This document shows positions 1-7,916 of a stretch of 64,000 nt of DNA, piece after piece (position 1 is the first letter of the stretch; each line of letters starts with the position of its first letter). The position numbers were made by a program, and so were the translations under genes. The stretch covers positions 1 to 64,000 of the forward strand of contig CBESNA010000012.1 of the NCBI GenBank assembly GCA_965530755.1, in the 5' to 3' direction. Below the pieces are notes generated by a model that was not told where the DNA came from, made no database searches, and was given only the letters and a program-made list of their open reading frames with translations. Source of the DNA: SZUA-35 sp965530755. Its GTDB lineage: Bacteria; Actinomycetota; Acidimicrobiia; Acidimicrobiales; SZUA-35.

Positions 1-185
1 GTCAGATCCATCGGCCACGAGCATTCCCGAGCGGTTGACAGCTCGCATAGGTGCCGTTCTGAAGTGGGTCGCTTACCCCGTCCGCTTCGGGATTCCCGGG
101 CGGAGGGCGCTCGCGTCGAGGTCCGAAAGCAAGCTCTGGCCAAGCCGCCATGCATGACCCAGCGTTGCCCGTCGACTAGGACGCC

Positions 186-644
186 TTGGCTACCATCCGG
201 CTGGTGAGCTTCGTCTTGCGCGCCTATTCGGACTGGGTCTGTCCCGATCTACGAGAGTTGGAGGAAGCGGCAGCAGCCGAGGGCCACTACTTCGTTGCTC
301 GTGCCACGCACGAGTGGGACTCTGGTGTGAACCGATTCGACCGCCCAGGCGAAATCTTCTTCCTTGCCACACGGCAGAACCAGACCGTCGGGATGTGCGG
401 CCTCAATCGGGACCCCTACGTCGAGGATCCAGCGGTAGGGCGACTTCGCCACCTCTACGTCCTCCCAGACCAGCGGCGATCCGGTATCGCTGCAAAACTC
501 GTTGCCGAATGCCTGAAGTCATCCTCGACGATCTTCGAACGGGTCCGGCTCCGAACCGCCAACCCCGGCGCGGCTGCCCTCTACCTGTCCCTCGGCTTCG
601 TCACCATCGACGATCCCACGGCGAGCCACGAGCTGCGCTCGTAA
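186..644 (+). CDS. GNAT-family N-acetyltransferase
   Basis: A 152-residue protein with the GNAT fold pattern. A beta strand (GEIFFLATRQNQTVGMCGL) leads into the acetyl-CoA pyrophosphate-binding loop LPDQRRSGIAAKL near residues 93-105, and the usual C-terminal NPGAAALYLSLGF helix-strand follows. It probably moves an acetyl group from acetyl-CoA to an amine; the substrate cannot be read from the sequence. The TTG start is the most upstream possible, because an in-frame TAG sits at 177-179. It is a single gene beside a decayed mobile-element region and may be cargo, which is inference. Confidence 0.8.
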   Translation: MATIRLVSFVLRAYSDWVCPDLRELEEAAAAEGHYFVARATHEWDSGVNRFDRPGEIFFLATRQNQTVGMCGLNRDPYVEDPAVGRLRHLYVLPDQRRSGIAAKLVAECLKSSSTIFERVRLRTANPGAAALYLSLGFVTIDDPTASHELRS

Positions 645-1104
645 CCGGCAATGCGAGCGGGTGACGTGCGCTCGATTCTGGGGAGCGCAGCGCTCATAGT
701 CTTCACCTGCGAGGTCTCCGCTGGTGAGGGGCAGATCGGCCTTGCTGTCAGGTTCGTGCTGCTCGGGCGAGTACAAATTCCGAAGTGTGATGACCGGTCG
801 AGTCGGGGTTCAGCTCCGAAGCCCGACTCACTTCCGGTCAATGGCCCGGAGCAGCAACATACTCACGATCAGCCAGACGGCAATTGCGAGCGAGTTGAAG
901 TGACCGAGATGGAGAGCTCTCAAGCCCCACATCGATGGGCAAGAATCCGGTTGATATCAACATTGACAGGAGGCCCGATAACCGATCCGGTAACCGGCAT
1001 TACGGGCGGGGATCAGTGTCGCCGGGCATCCGATATTGCTCAGCGCGCGACGGCGAGCGTAGTCGTGCCTGATTGATACAGGGCAGGCCTCGTAGAGTTG
1101 GCCC
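645..1104. other. Intergenic stretch between two GNAT-like genes
   Basis: About 460 bases without a convincing conserved gene. The only notable coding signal is a short minus-strand frame (828-932) with one hydrophobic segment, listed separately. I see no tRNA, convincing terminator or repeat. It may be decayed sequence belonging to the accessory region. Confidence 0.5.
828..932 (-). CDS. Possible 34-residue single-pass membrane peptide
   Basis: An ATG-started frame of 34 residues. Its middle (LAIAVWLIVSMLLL) is a credible transmembrane helix and its end (RAIDRK) is positively charged. An in-frame stop lies a few codons upstream, so it is not the tail of a longer frame. There is no homology evidence. 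It could be a small membrane protein, the remnant of a larger membrane gene, or chance. Confidence 0.2.
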   Translation of the reverse strand: MWGLRALHLGHFNSLAIAVWLIVSMLLLRAIDRK

Positions 1105-1608
1105 ATGAGCTGGCTTCCAGGAGGTTTCGTGCACCCGAAGGTGGTTCCGATTGGTGAAGCGGGCCATCATCTCCGGCCGATCCATCCGGATGACACCGAG
1201 CTTGACATGGTTGCCGTGATGGGCTCTCGCGAACGTCTGTGGTCGATCTACGGCGAAGCATGGGGTTGGCCGCCGACGACGATGACGGCCGAGGAGGACC
1301 GGGAGGACCTCGCCCGGCATGCGCAGGAGATCGAGGATCATGAGTCTTTCAACTACGCGCTCTTCGACGGTGATGAGGCGGTGCTGCTCGGATGTGTGTA
1401 CATCGACCCCCCGGAGAAGCCCGGTGCTGACGCGGAGATCTCATGGTGGGTGATCGATTCGGTCGTGGGCTCCGAACTCGAAGCTGCACTCGACGCGTCC
1501 GTGCCGGCTTGGATCGGGCGGGACTGGCCGCTTGAGGATCCGCGCTACGTCGGCCGCGATCTCACATGGCGCGAATGGATCGACCTTCCTGATCTCCCAG
1601 CAATCTGA
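1105..1608 (+). CDS. GNAT-like acetyltransferase, substrate unknown
   Basis: A 167-residue protein. Its middle (FNYALFDGDEAVLLGCVYIDPP, then AEISWWVIDS) follows the beta4-beta5 pattern of GNAT proteins, with an acidic C-terminal segment. The acetyl-CoA loop is not canonical: where the Q/RxxGxG/A loop is expected there is DSVVGSELEAAL. It may therefore be a divergent or non-catalytic member. The start is ATG, preceded by a weak purine-rich stretch. It stands alone; the next 234 bases carry no gene I can support. Confidence 0.65.
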   Translation: MSWLPGGFVHPKVVPIGEAGHHLRPIHPDDTELDMVAVMGSRERLWSIYGEAWGWPPTTMTAEEDREDLARHAQEIEDHESFNYALFDGDEAVLLGCVYIDPPEKPGADAEISWWVIDSVVGSELEAALDASVPAWIGRDWPLEDPRYVGRDLTWREWIDLPDLPAI

Positions 1609-1842
1609 CCTTCCTCGCCGCCCGCGGGCGGGGGTGCATATCAACGAGCTCGCTGCCCCCGATAGCGAGCGCAGAGCCGGCAAGACGAGCGGTTGTCTGG
1701 GGCCTCAGACCGCCAGATGCTGAGCGCATATCGCTCGTTGCCGGATTGGATCAGCTCTGCCGCTTCTTGTTCGCTGGCGACACCTCGTGGTGATCACTTC
1801 TGCGCTCCCGGTTCGTCTCTGGCTGAACAGTGAGGACGGGAT

Positions 1843-2220
1843 CTATCGGGTGATTGTGAAGCAGGACGAGTGGAGGTGCCGCAGAGTGTGATTGTTGGTC
1901 GCTGTAGCGGCGCAGACCTCGCCCGTTCTGGAGAGGAAGTCCTGGTCGCTGTTGTTGACCCGAAGTTGGGTCGCATCGGTGACCGTCCATTCGCCGCCTC
2001 CAACGACCTCTCCGCCGGGCATACCAACTGACTCGACCGACTCATCACTTGGGAACACGTGGGCGTGGACTCCATCGCTGGAATCGAAACCCAATTGATC
2101 AGGGTCGACATTGCGGTACTCAAGGTCGATGACCAGATTGCCACTGTCATCCAACGCCGCTCCAACGATGCACGCCGCCGGCTGTTCAAAATCAGGCAAG
2201 CACGGGTCTTGCCGAGTCAT
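1843..2220 (-). CDS. Hypothetical protein, orphan, in accessory region
   Basis: A 125-residue frame starting MTRQDPCLPD. It is acidic (LDDSGNLVIDLEYRNVDPDQ) with scattered cysteines, no signal peptide and no recognisable domain. The composition looks coding for roughly the first 100 residues. The last 20 or so (NNHTLRHLHSSCFTITR) look less protein-like, which could mean a frameshifted end. The open frame continues upstream of this ATG, so the start is uncertain. It lies back to back with the relaxase fragment and is probably part of the same decayed element. Confidence 0.45.
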   Translation of the reverse strand: MTRQDPCLPDFEQPAACIVGAALDDSGNLVIDLEYRNVDPDQLGFDSSDGVHAHVFPSDESVESVGMPGGEVVGGGEWTVTDATQLRVNNSDQDFLSRTGEVCAATATNNHTLRHLHSSCFTITR

Positions 2221-2281
2221 GGTGGTCACCGAAACTACCTGGTCGATCAAGGTCGTCTGGGGTGTTTGGATCGTCTGGTCC

Positions 2282-3901
2282 GATGCGCCTGCTCGGAATC
2301 CGACCGGGGTCCGGGCGGACACGATCGACAAACTCCTCCACGAACACCACTGCTCCGACGGGCCATCACGTCGGTTAGACCTCCCGCCCGGCGCCACGCT
2401 GATCGTTGATGAGGCCGGGATGGTGTCCACCAGCCATCTCGCGAACATCACCCGCCTCGCCGACCGCAACCACTGGCGGGTAGCGCTCGTTGGTGACCCG
2501 ATGCAGTTCTCCGCTGTTGGTCGTGGCGGCATGTTCCAACACCTCCTCGACACCCACAGCGCCATCGAGCTCGACACCGTCCGACGCTTCCACAACCCGT
2601 GGGAACGCGAAGCCTCCCTCCAACTCCGACGAGGCAACCCCGAAATCATCAACACCTACGACGCCAACGGCCGCATCCAACACGGCACCACCACACGCAT
2701 GGACCGCAACGCCATCAACCAGTGGCTCCAACACCGCACCAACGGCCACGACGTTCTTCTGCTCGCCCCGTCGAATGAAGCCGTCAGCCGACTGAACCAC
2801 GCGGCTCAGGCCGCACTGATTCAGAACGGGCAGCTCGACCCCGGGCGGTTGTGCATCGAAACACCAGCCGGAGACCGTCTGCACGTCGGCGATGAGATCG
2901 TCACCCGCCGCAACCAACGAACGCTCACGACCACCAGCCTGCACTCAGTGAAGAACCGGGACCGTTGGTCCATCACCAACATCGCAGCCGATAGCTCCAT
3001 CAGCGCCGCTCGCGTCGGCCGAGAGCACGAGACCGTCCGGCTACCGCCGAACTACGTCCAACAGCATGTCGAACTCGGCTACGCCCAAACAAGCCACGCA
3101 GCCCAAGGCCGGACCGTCGACCACGCTCTCCTCGTCCTCGACACCCCAACCAACAGCCCCGGCGTCTACGTCGCCCTCACACGGGGCCGGCATTCGAACA
3201 CCGCCTACATCGCCGCACCCGACCACCCCACCGCCCTTGACACCATCCGCACCGCCGTCACCAACCAATGGATCGACCAACCCGCAAGAGTCCGCCAACA
3301 CGAACTCTCACTCGGCCCACGCCTCCCAGGCCAACTCCCACAAGCCGAAACCGACCGTCTTGACCAACGACGGAACGATCTCGCAAACACAATCAACAAC
3401 GTCCGACCCGAACTCGGCCAAGCACGACGCCGGCTCAAAGGACTCACCGCCAGCCGTCCAGGCATCGTCGAACAGGTCCGCACCGCCCGAGGCCAACTCG
3501 CACACGCAGAGGCGGCTCTCGATACCTACGACCGACCGCTGCATCGACGCAAGCATCGCACCACCGTCGACAACGCCAAACGAGCCATCGAGAATCTTCC
3601 CAACGAAATCAGGAGCCTCGAAGGCGAGCTCGCCGAGACCGATCGAGGTGTTCCCGAGCTGACTGAACGTGTCGAACTTCTCGAGACCGTCGCCGCTCAG
3701 ATTCCCGACCTCGCCGACGAACACAACGACAACACCCAACAGCTCCGACACGACCAAGCCATCACCAACCCGGGACAGCAGAGCCCGACACTCCTCAACG
3801 ACATCGCAGCGCCGGACCGACCCAACCAGGACCTTCTCGACGCACTCGAGGACATCCACACCATCGGACGAGACGGGCCAGATCTGGGCATCAGTATTTG
3901 A
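2282..3901 (+). pseudogene. 5'-truncated MobF/TraA-type relaxase-helicase fragment
   Basis: This is the C-terminal half of a conjugative relaxase-helicase of the TrwC/TraA type (AAA_30/RecD-like). Recognisable sequence begins near GVRADTIDKLLHEHH. It continues through Walker B (ATLIVDEAGMVST), motif III (VALVGDPMQFSAVGRGGMF), a helicase 2 domain ending VALTRGRHSNTAYI, and a charged coiled tail with RRKHRTTVDNAKRAIENLP. The N-terminal relaxase domain with its catalytic Tyr and three-His site is absent, as is the Walker A P-loop, so ATPase and nicking activity are lost. The frame stays open upstream to about 2111, but that part does not look like the family. No stops or frameshifts interrupt the preserved part, which suggests a fairly recent truncation. 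The 5' boundary given is approximate. Confidence 0.8.
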
Positions 3902-3935
3902 GCACTCGTTGTCGCCATGACCTATCAGAACAGTC

Positions 3936-4130
3936 GTGTCAGAGCCGGTGACGCCCATGCAGCAAGTCGAGGCAGAAGGCAGGTTCTACGTTTCAGTAGT
4001 CCGAACCCTGATCGTCATCGGATACGGAATCCTCGTTCCACGTCGATTCCGCGAGACGGTTTTGATCGCCACAATCGCGCTCGCCGGGGTCGCTACAGCG
4101 TTCGGCGTGGCAGCCGTTCAACCAATGTGA
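3936..4130 (+). CDS. Small two-helix membrane protein candidate
   Basis: A 64-residue frame from a GTG at 3936, 34 bases after the relaxase fragment. Two hydrophobic stretches are visible: FYVSVVRTLIVIGYGILVP (about residues 17-35) and TVLIATIALAGVATAFGVAAV (about 41-61), separated by the basic turn RRFRE. This suits a small integral membrane protein. I recognise no family. Its position between the relaxase remnant and the tRNA suggests it belongs to the old element. Confidence 0.35.
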   Translation: MSEPVTPMQQVEAEGRFYVSVVRTLIVIGYGILVPRRFRETVLIATIALAGVATAFGVAAVQPM

Positions 4131-4149
4131 CGCGTCCCGAATCGCTCTC

Positions 4150-4180
4150 AGTACCCACCCAGTACCCACAGAGTACCCAC
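4150..4180 (+). repeat. Three direct repeats AGTACCCAC, 11-bp spacing
   Basis: AGTACCCAC occurs at 4150-4158, 4161-4169 and 4172-4180, exactly 11 bp apart, so about one helical turn. The array lies 100 bp from the 3' end of the tRNA-Arg gene, on the side of the relaxase remnant. Short phased direct repeats next to a tRNA 3' end are typical of arm-type binding sites for tyrosine integrases or excisionases. That role is inferred from position; no integrase gene survives in the window. Confidence 0.6.
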
Positions 4181-4226
4181 GATTGGCTGTCACAGACCGA
4201 TACGAAGTGGTATCTAGTGACACTCA

Positions 4227-4261
4227 CTGACAGGGGCGCCGGTGGCGTTTCCCCTGGTCAG
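4227..4261 (-). terminator. Inverted repeat downstream of tRNA-Arg
   Basis: CTGACAGGGG at 4227-4236 pairs with CCCCTGGTCAG at 4251-4261 (one bulged base), with an inner GCC/GGC pair. It lies about 20 bases past the tRNA-Arg 3' end in the direction of transcription. No T-run follows on the minus strand, so it may be a Rho-independent-like stop, a processing hairpin, or part of an old attachment site. Confidence 0.35.
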
Positions 4262-4279
4262 AGCTACGATTTCGGTTAG

Positions 4280-4351
4280 CGCCCTCGGGAGGATTCGAAC
4301 CTCCGCTCACGGCTCCGGAAGCCGATGCTCTATCCCCTGAGCTACGAGGGC
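4280..4351 (-). tRNA. tRNA-Arg (anticodon CCG)
   Basis: It folds as a full cloverleaf. The acceptor is GCCCTCG/CGAGGGC, the D-arm GCTC-AGGGGATA-GAGC, the anticodon arm loop TTCCGGA with CCG at positions 34-36, and the T-arm GGAGG-TTCGAAT-CCTCC. The discriminator base is G, and CCA is not encoded. It decodes CGG. Its 3' end faces the relaxase remnant, the classic orientation for a tRNA used as an integration target. Confidence 0.95.
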
Positions 4352-4387
4352 AGGGTCAGATGAGCTTAGCGCTCGCCAGGCTCGGGG

Positions 4388-5320
4388 CTACAGCCCCTTG
4401 CCGAACTTGTGTGCCGCCTTCAGGATCTTCGACGCAGGAACCCCGGCGGCAATCAACAATGCCACGCCGGCCCGCTTCTCGGTCGGCTTGAGTTTCACCG
4501 TTTCGATCGCGGTTCGGACTGCATCGCCTCGTTGCTTCATCGCCGCCCGGGCAATCGCTTGCTGACCACGAATCCGAGCCAGACCGGCCGGCTGATCGTG
4601 GAACTCCGGATACTTCTGCACCAGGAACTCGAGCGCCTCGTCGATGGTCTTCCACTTCTCGAAGAAGAAGCTCGCCCCGTGCCAATGCACTCGCACGAGC
4701 GGTTCGGCGGCGACAGCGAAGGGCGAGAGCCGTGCTGCACGCAGCAGCCAGTCGTAGTCCTCGCCGTAGCCACCGGGAATGGTCTCGTCGACATCGCCCA
4801 GCTCGGCGATCAGTTCGGCGGAAGCGAGCGTCGCCGACGGGTGGACCTCTGTCATGCGATCGTTGAGGAACCCCTCGAAGGTCAGACGGGCCGGATCGGG
4901 GATGCGGGCGGTGTCCTCGCCCTCGAAGTGGATGTACACGCCAGTGGTCGCAACTCGGGCTCCGGGGGTGACATCGATGGCGTCGAACTGGCCGGCGAGC
5001 TTGCCAGGGAGCCACTCATCGTCGTCATCGCAGAAGGCGATCCACGCGTGGGTCGCCGCAGCGACCCCGCTGTTGCGGGCCCCTGCGAGCCCCGGGGAGC
5101 GGACATTGGTCGTGACCACAATGCGACGATCGTCGTGGCCGACGACGGAAGGGTGATCGGCCAACGAATGATCCGGTTCGCTCCGGTCGAAGACGACCAC
5201 GATCTCCAACGGAGCGGGGTGCTCCTGGGCGAGCACGGCGGCGATCGCTCGACGCAACAGCTCGGGCCGGTCGCGAGTGGCGATCACAACCGAGACCGAT
5301 CGATCGATTCCTTCGGTCAT
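4388..5320 (-). CDS. Family 2 glycosyltransferase
   Basis: A 310-residue GT-A enzyme. The N-terminus has VVIATRDRPELLRRAI, the nucleotide-binding start of GT2. CDDDDEW (about residues 97-103) supplies the metal-binding DxD, and GYGEDYDW supplies the ED motif of the acceptor site. It has no membrane segment, so it should act at the cytoplasmic face, adding a sugar from an NDP-sugar to a lipid-linked chain. Its ATG overlaps the stop of the preceding pssE-like gene (ATGA), making it third in the pssD-pssE-GT2 operon. The sugar cannot be inferred. Confidence 0.9.
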   Translation of the reverse strand: MTEGIDRSVSVVIATRDRPELLRRAIAAVLAQEHPAPLEIVVVFDRSEPDHSLADHPSVVGHDDRRIVVTTNVRSPGLAGARNSGVAAATHAWIAFCDDDDEWLPGKLAGQFDAIDVTPGARVATTGVYIHFEGEDTARIPDPARLTFEGFLNDRMTEVHPSATLASAELIAELGDVDETIPGGYGEDYDWLLRAARLSPFAVAAEPLVRVHWHGASFFFEKWKTIDEALEFLVQKYPEFHDQPAGLARIRGQQAIARAAMKQRGDAVRTAIETVKLKPTEKRAGVALLIAAGVPASKILKAAHKFGKGL

Positions 5321-5877
5321 CGGGGATCGTCGTCGACGGGCGTCGTGACTCCCAGGAGGCCATCGACGACAGCCCCGAATCGAACCACACCCGATGGCGC
5401 AACGGCTTCGGTGCGGTCGATGCGGAAATTGGACGGATTCTCGAGCGCCTCGTCGAGCAAGGCGCGGAACTCGAATTCGGAGCCGGCGACACGGGCCAGA
5501 CCGTGCAGTTCGAGATGGTCGGCAAAACGCATCTGGTGGCTGTCGATGTGTTCACGTCTGGCTGGGTCACGTGGAACCACGATCGGCAGACGACCGGAAC
5601 TCCGGGCATCCATCACCGTGCTGGGACCACCGTGACTGACGACCACGTCCGCAGCGGAGAACAAACGAAGCAGTTCGCCGTGAGCCACGATGTCGGCACC
5701 CTTCACCCGTTCGGGCGGCGCCGACGTTCCCGACTGCATGTACACAACGACGTCAGGATGCATTTCGGCCCACCGGTCCATCCATTGGACCAGACGATCG
5801 AACGGGTGGTGATCAGTCCCGACCGACACCACGACCCGATACTCGGGGTTCTCGTCCGGTTGTTCGGCCGCCACCAT
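5317..5877 (-). CDS. pssE: PssE/Alg13-like glycosyltransferase catalytic subunit
   Basis: A 186-residue protein resembling the C-terminal, UDP-sugar-binding half of GT28 enzymes (EpsF/PssE, eukaryotic Alg13). The early strand YRVVVSVGTDHHPFDRLV is the typical opening, and ADVVVSHGGPSTVMDARSSG around residues 75-95 forms the sugar-nucleotide-binding loop. It should work as a complex with the PssD/Alg14-like protein encoded just upstream. The start ATG shares a base with that gene's TGA stop (TGATG), so translation is coupled. The frame is open further upstream but there only mirrors pssD, so the start at 5877 is firm. Confidence 0.88.
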   Translation of the reverse strand: MVAAEQPDENPEYRVVVSVGTDHHPFDRLVQWMDRWAEMHPDVVVYMQSGTSAPPERVKGADIVAHGELLRLFSAADVVVSHGGPSTVMDARSSGRLPIVVPRDPARREHIDSHQMRFADHLELHGLARVAGSEFEFRALLDEALENPSNFRIDRTEAVAPSGVVRFGAVVDGLLGVTTPVDDDPR

Positions 5878-6452
5878 CAGTACAGCGGCCCGACGAGCGT
5901 GCTGTTCTCGTAGAGCGCCTGTTGTTCTGGCCACTGCACGCAGAACTCGGTGGTGAATCGACGCACCATGCGGCCCGTGAGAGTCCGGGAATCGATGCGG
6001 TCGTACACCTCGAGATAGACCGTTGGGATGTTGCGGCGCTTGGCTTCGATGAAGAATGGAACGGCCGTCCCCGCACCATTGGAGATCACAACATCGGGTT
6101 TCCACTCGTCGAGCTGGCGGCGGGCGAGAAGGTAGTTGCGACTCATGTTGATCAGATTGCGGGTGGTCGGGTAGTACGCCGGCACGAGCTCCTCGCCCTC
6201 GAGCTTCGAGCGTGCATCGGGAAGATCGAAGGTGACCCACCGGCGATGATGGTGCCGCCACCACGGTTCCAGCTGCAGGAGCTGCGAGAGGTGCCCGCCT
6301 GCCGACGACACGAACAGCACCCGCCGTTTCGAGTCGAAGGTCTCGGGATCTTCTGGTTTCGCCACGTGCTGGCGACCATCGTCGACGACCACCGTCATGC
6401 CCGGGTCCAGACATCGATGGCCGGCATCAACACCGACGCGGGTTTCAAGCAA
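5877..6452 (-). CDS. pssD: PssD/Alg14-like glycosyltransferase subunit
   Basis: A 191-residue protein matching the N-terminal, acceptor-binding half of the split GT28 enzyme. VLFVSSAGGHLSQLLQLEPW near residue 45 is the hallmark GGH loop, followed by PDVVISNGAGTAVPFFIEAK. In other bacteria PssD anchors PssE at the membrane to build the second or later sugar of an exopolysaccharide repeat unit. The start is a TTG at 6452; an ATG 18 codons inside (6398) is a plausible alternative, since conserved sequence begins only near residue 40. It is first in a three-gene operon divergent from the kinase-flippase pair. Confidence 0.87.
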   Translation of the reverse strand: MLETRVGVDAGHRCLDPGMTVVVDDGRQHVAKPEDPETFDSKRRVLFVSSAGGHLSQLLQLEPWWRHHHRRWVTFDLPDARSKLEGEELVPAYYPTTRNLINMSRNYLLARRQLDEWKPDVVISNGAGTAVPFFIEAKRRNIPTVYLEVYDRIDSRTLTGRMVRRFTTEFCVQWPEQQALYENSTLVGPLY

Positions 6453-6788
6453 TTTTCCCGTTCACCCAATTGGTGGCGGCATCCATCTGCTGTGCGTACT
6501 GTGATCAAACCTTGCGCCTTCCATCAGCCTCGACGCTGCCGTCGTGGCTGCCTCTTGCATGAGGAAGGCGCCCGCCCTCCGATGCGGTCGGGCTTCACAC
6601 CCAACTACACCCTGCCAACAGTAGACGTCCGAACGGAGTTTTGGTCGCGGAGAACCTGCCCAGCGGACCCAGGGCCATCCAGCCCATCGCCTGGCAGCAC
6701 GCCTCAGTGCGTTCCCGACCCACCTTCCTGTAGAACAGGTGAGAACGAGTCGTGCGAGCTCGTGTCCGACGCCAGACCGCGAGCTCCG
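6453..6788. other. Divergent intergenic region of the polysaccharide locus
   Basis: 336 bases between the divergent pssD and kinase genes, so it must hold promoters for both operons. I could not pick out a convincing -35/-10 pair. There is a palindrome CGAGCTCG inside the stretch just before the plus-strand gene, and no credible ORF or RNA element. Confidence 0.45.
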
Positions 6789-7916
6789 ATGAGCCAGATC
6801 CAACTCGAGAACGAGGACCTCCGCTGGCTCCTCGGCGCTCTGGGTGGCCCAGGTGTGGGGCCGAGTCGGCGCATGCTCGTTCGCCCATCGGTGTCCGCTC
6901 CCGAACTCCTGCTACCGCTCGAGTCGAGGGCCGCAGGCGCCACATCGTTGCGGCGCTACCACGACGGCAAGGGCCGCAGGGAACGGGCCATCACATTTGG
7001 CGCGATCGGTCTCGCCAGACTGGGCGCTCTCAGGTTTGCTCCGGGTGACGCCGTCGACGTCGGGCCCTTTGCTCTGGTCCAGCGCGCCGCTGAAGTGCTC
7101 GACGAGCCAGACGTCCAGATCGCGATCACGCTCGGACCTCGCCGACGGAACCGGAAGCCGGTCGTCCAACTGACCCGTAGCGACGGCAGCTCGGTCGGCT
7201 TTGCCAAGGTGGGGTGGTCGCCCTTCACCAAGACGCTCGTCGAGAACGAGGCGACATGGCTGGAGAAGCTCTCCGGCGGTGTGCCGGACACGATTCGGAT
7301 CCCGACCGTGCTCGCCCGCATCGATGACGGCGAACGAACGATGATCGTGACCTCGGCCCTGACCACCTCTCTGCGGTCCGGTCTCGACGGTGGGCTCTCG
7401 TCGGCGACGATCATCGAGTTGGCCCGATCGCTCGGAACGGTGAGCCGTCGTGTGGCGGACCTCCCCCACCTCAGCGTCATCCGATCTGGTCGAGTCGGTC
7501 AGCTCATCGACGTCGATCGACTGCTCGACCGGCACGGCGACACGGAGCTCGAGCTCGGCCTCTGGCATGGCGACTTGACCCCCTGGAACACGGCGACGAA
7601 TGGCCGTACCTCGCAGGTCTGGGATTGGGAGTTCGCCGACGACGGCCGGCCGATCGGATTCGACGTCCTCCACCTGGCATTCGAGTCGGTACGGCGTCTG
7701 GCCTCCCACAACGAGGAGAACGCACTCCGCGATGTTGCGGCTCGCGCTGCGGCGGCACTGGAGCCGACGGGACAAGCCGTCGATGCCACGTTCGACCTCT
7801 ACCTGTGCGAGCTCATCATGCGAGAGGAACGACTGCGAGGGGAGGGCTGGGATCCGCTGGACCTCGGGCCGCTCGAAGCCCCCGTCGCTGCCCTCTTGAA
7901 TCAGAGGCTCGGGTGA
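6789..7916 (+). CDS. APH-like phosphotransferase in polysaccharide locus
   Basis: A 375-residue protein with the aminoglycoside-phosphotransferase/choline-kinase fold. ELGLWHGDLTPWNT (His260-Gly-Asp262 with Asn267) is the catalytic loop, and VWDWEFAD (Asp279) binds metal. SVGFAKVGW provides a likely nucleotide-lobe lysine. Resistance is not implied: members of this family occur in surface-polysaccharide clusters with unknown small-molecule or sugar substrates. Its stop overlaps the GTG of the flippase gene (GTGA), so the two are one operon. The frame is open far upstream but there runs antisense to pssD, so the ATG at 6789 was chosen. Confidence 0.82.
   Translation: MSQIQLENEDLRWLLGALGGPGVGPSRRMLVRPSVSAPELLLPLESRAAGATSLRRYHDGKGRRERAITFGAIGLARLGALRFAPGDAVDVGPFALVQRAAEVLDEPDVQIAITLGPRRRNRKPVVQLTRSDGSSVGFAKVGWSPFTKTLVENEATWLEKLSGGVPDTIRIPTVLARIDDGERTMIVTSALTTSLRSGLDGGLSSATIIELARSLGTVSRRVADLPHLSVIRSGRVGQLIDVDRLLDRHGDTELELGLWHGDLTPWNTATNGRTSQVWDWEFADDGRPIGFDVLHLAFESVRRLASHNEENALRDVAARAAAALEPTGQAVDATFDLYLCELIMREERLRGEGWDPLDLGPLEAPVAALLNQRLG

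Noticed and set aside
2111..2281. True 5' end of the relaxase-helicase gene
   Set aside because: The frame is open, but the encoded residues do not resemble the family and the region overlaps the start of an opposite-strand gene.
5922..6788. Possible N-terminal extension of the APH-like kinase
   Set aside because: The extension is antisense to pssD and lacks kinase sequence; the kinase starts well at 6789.
6789..7916. Aminoglycoside resistance gene
   Set aside because: The phosphotransferase fold is shared by many kinases and the gene is coupled to a polysaccharide flippase, so resistance is not supported.
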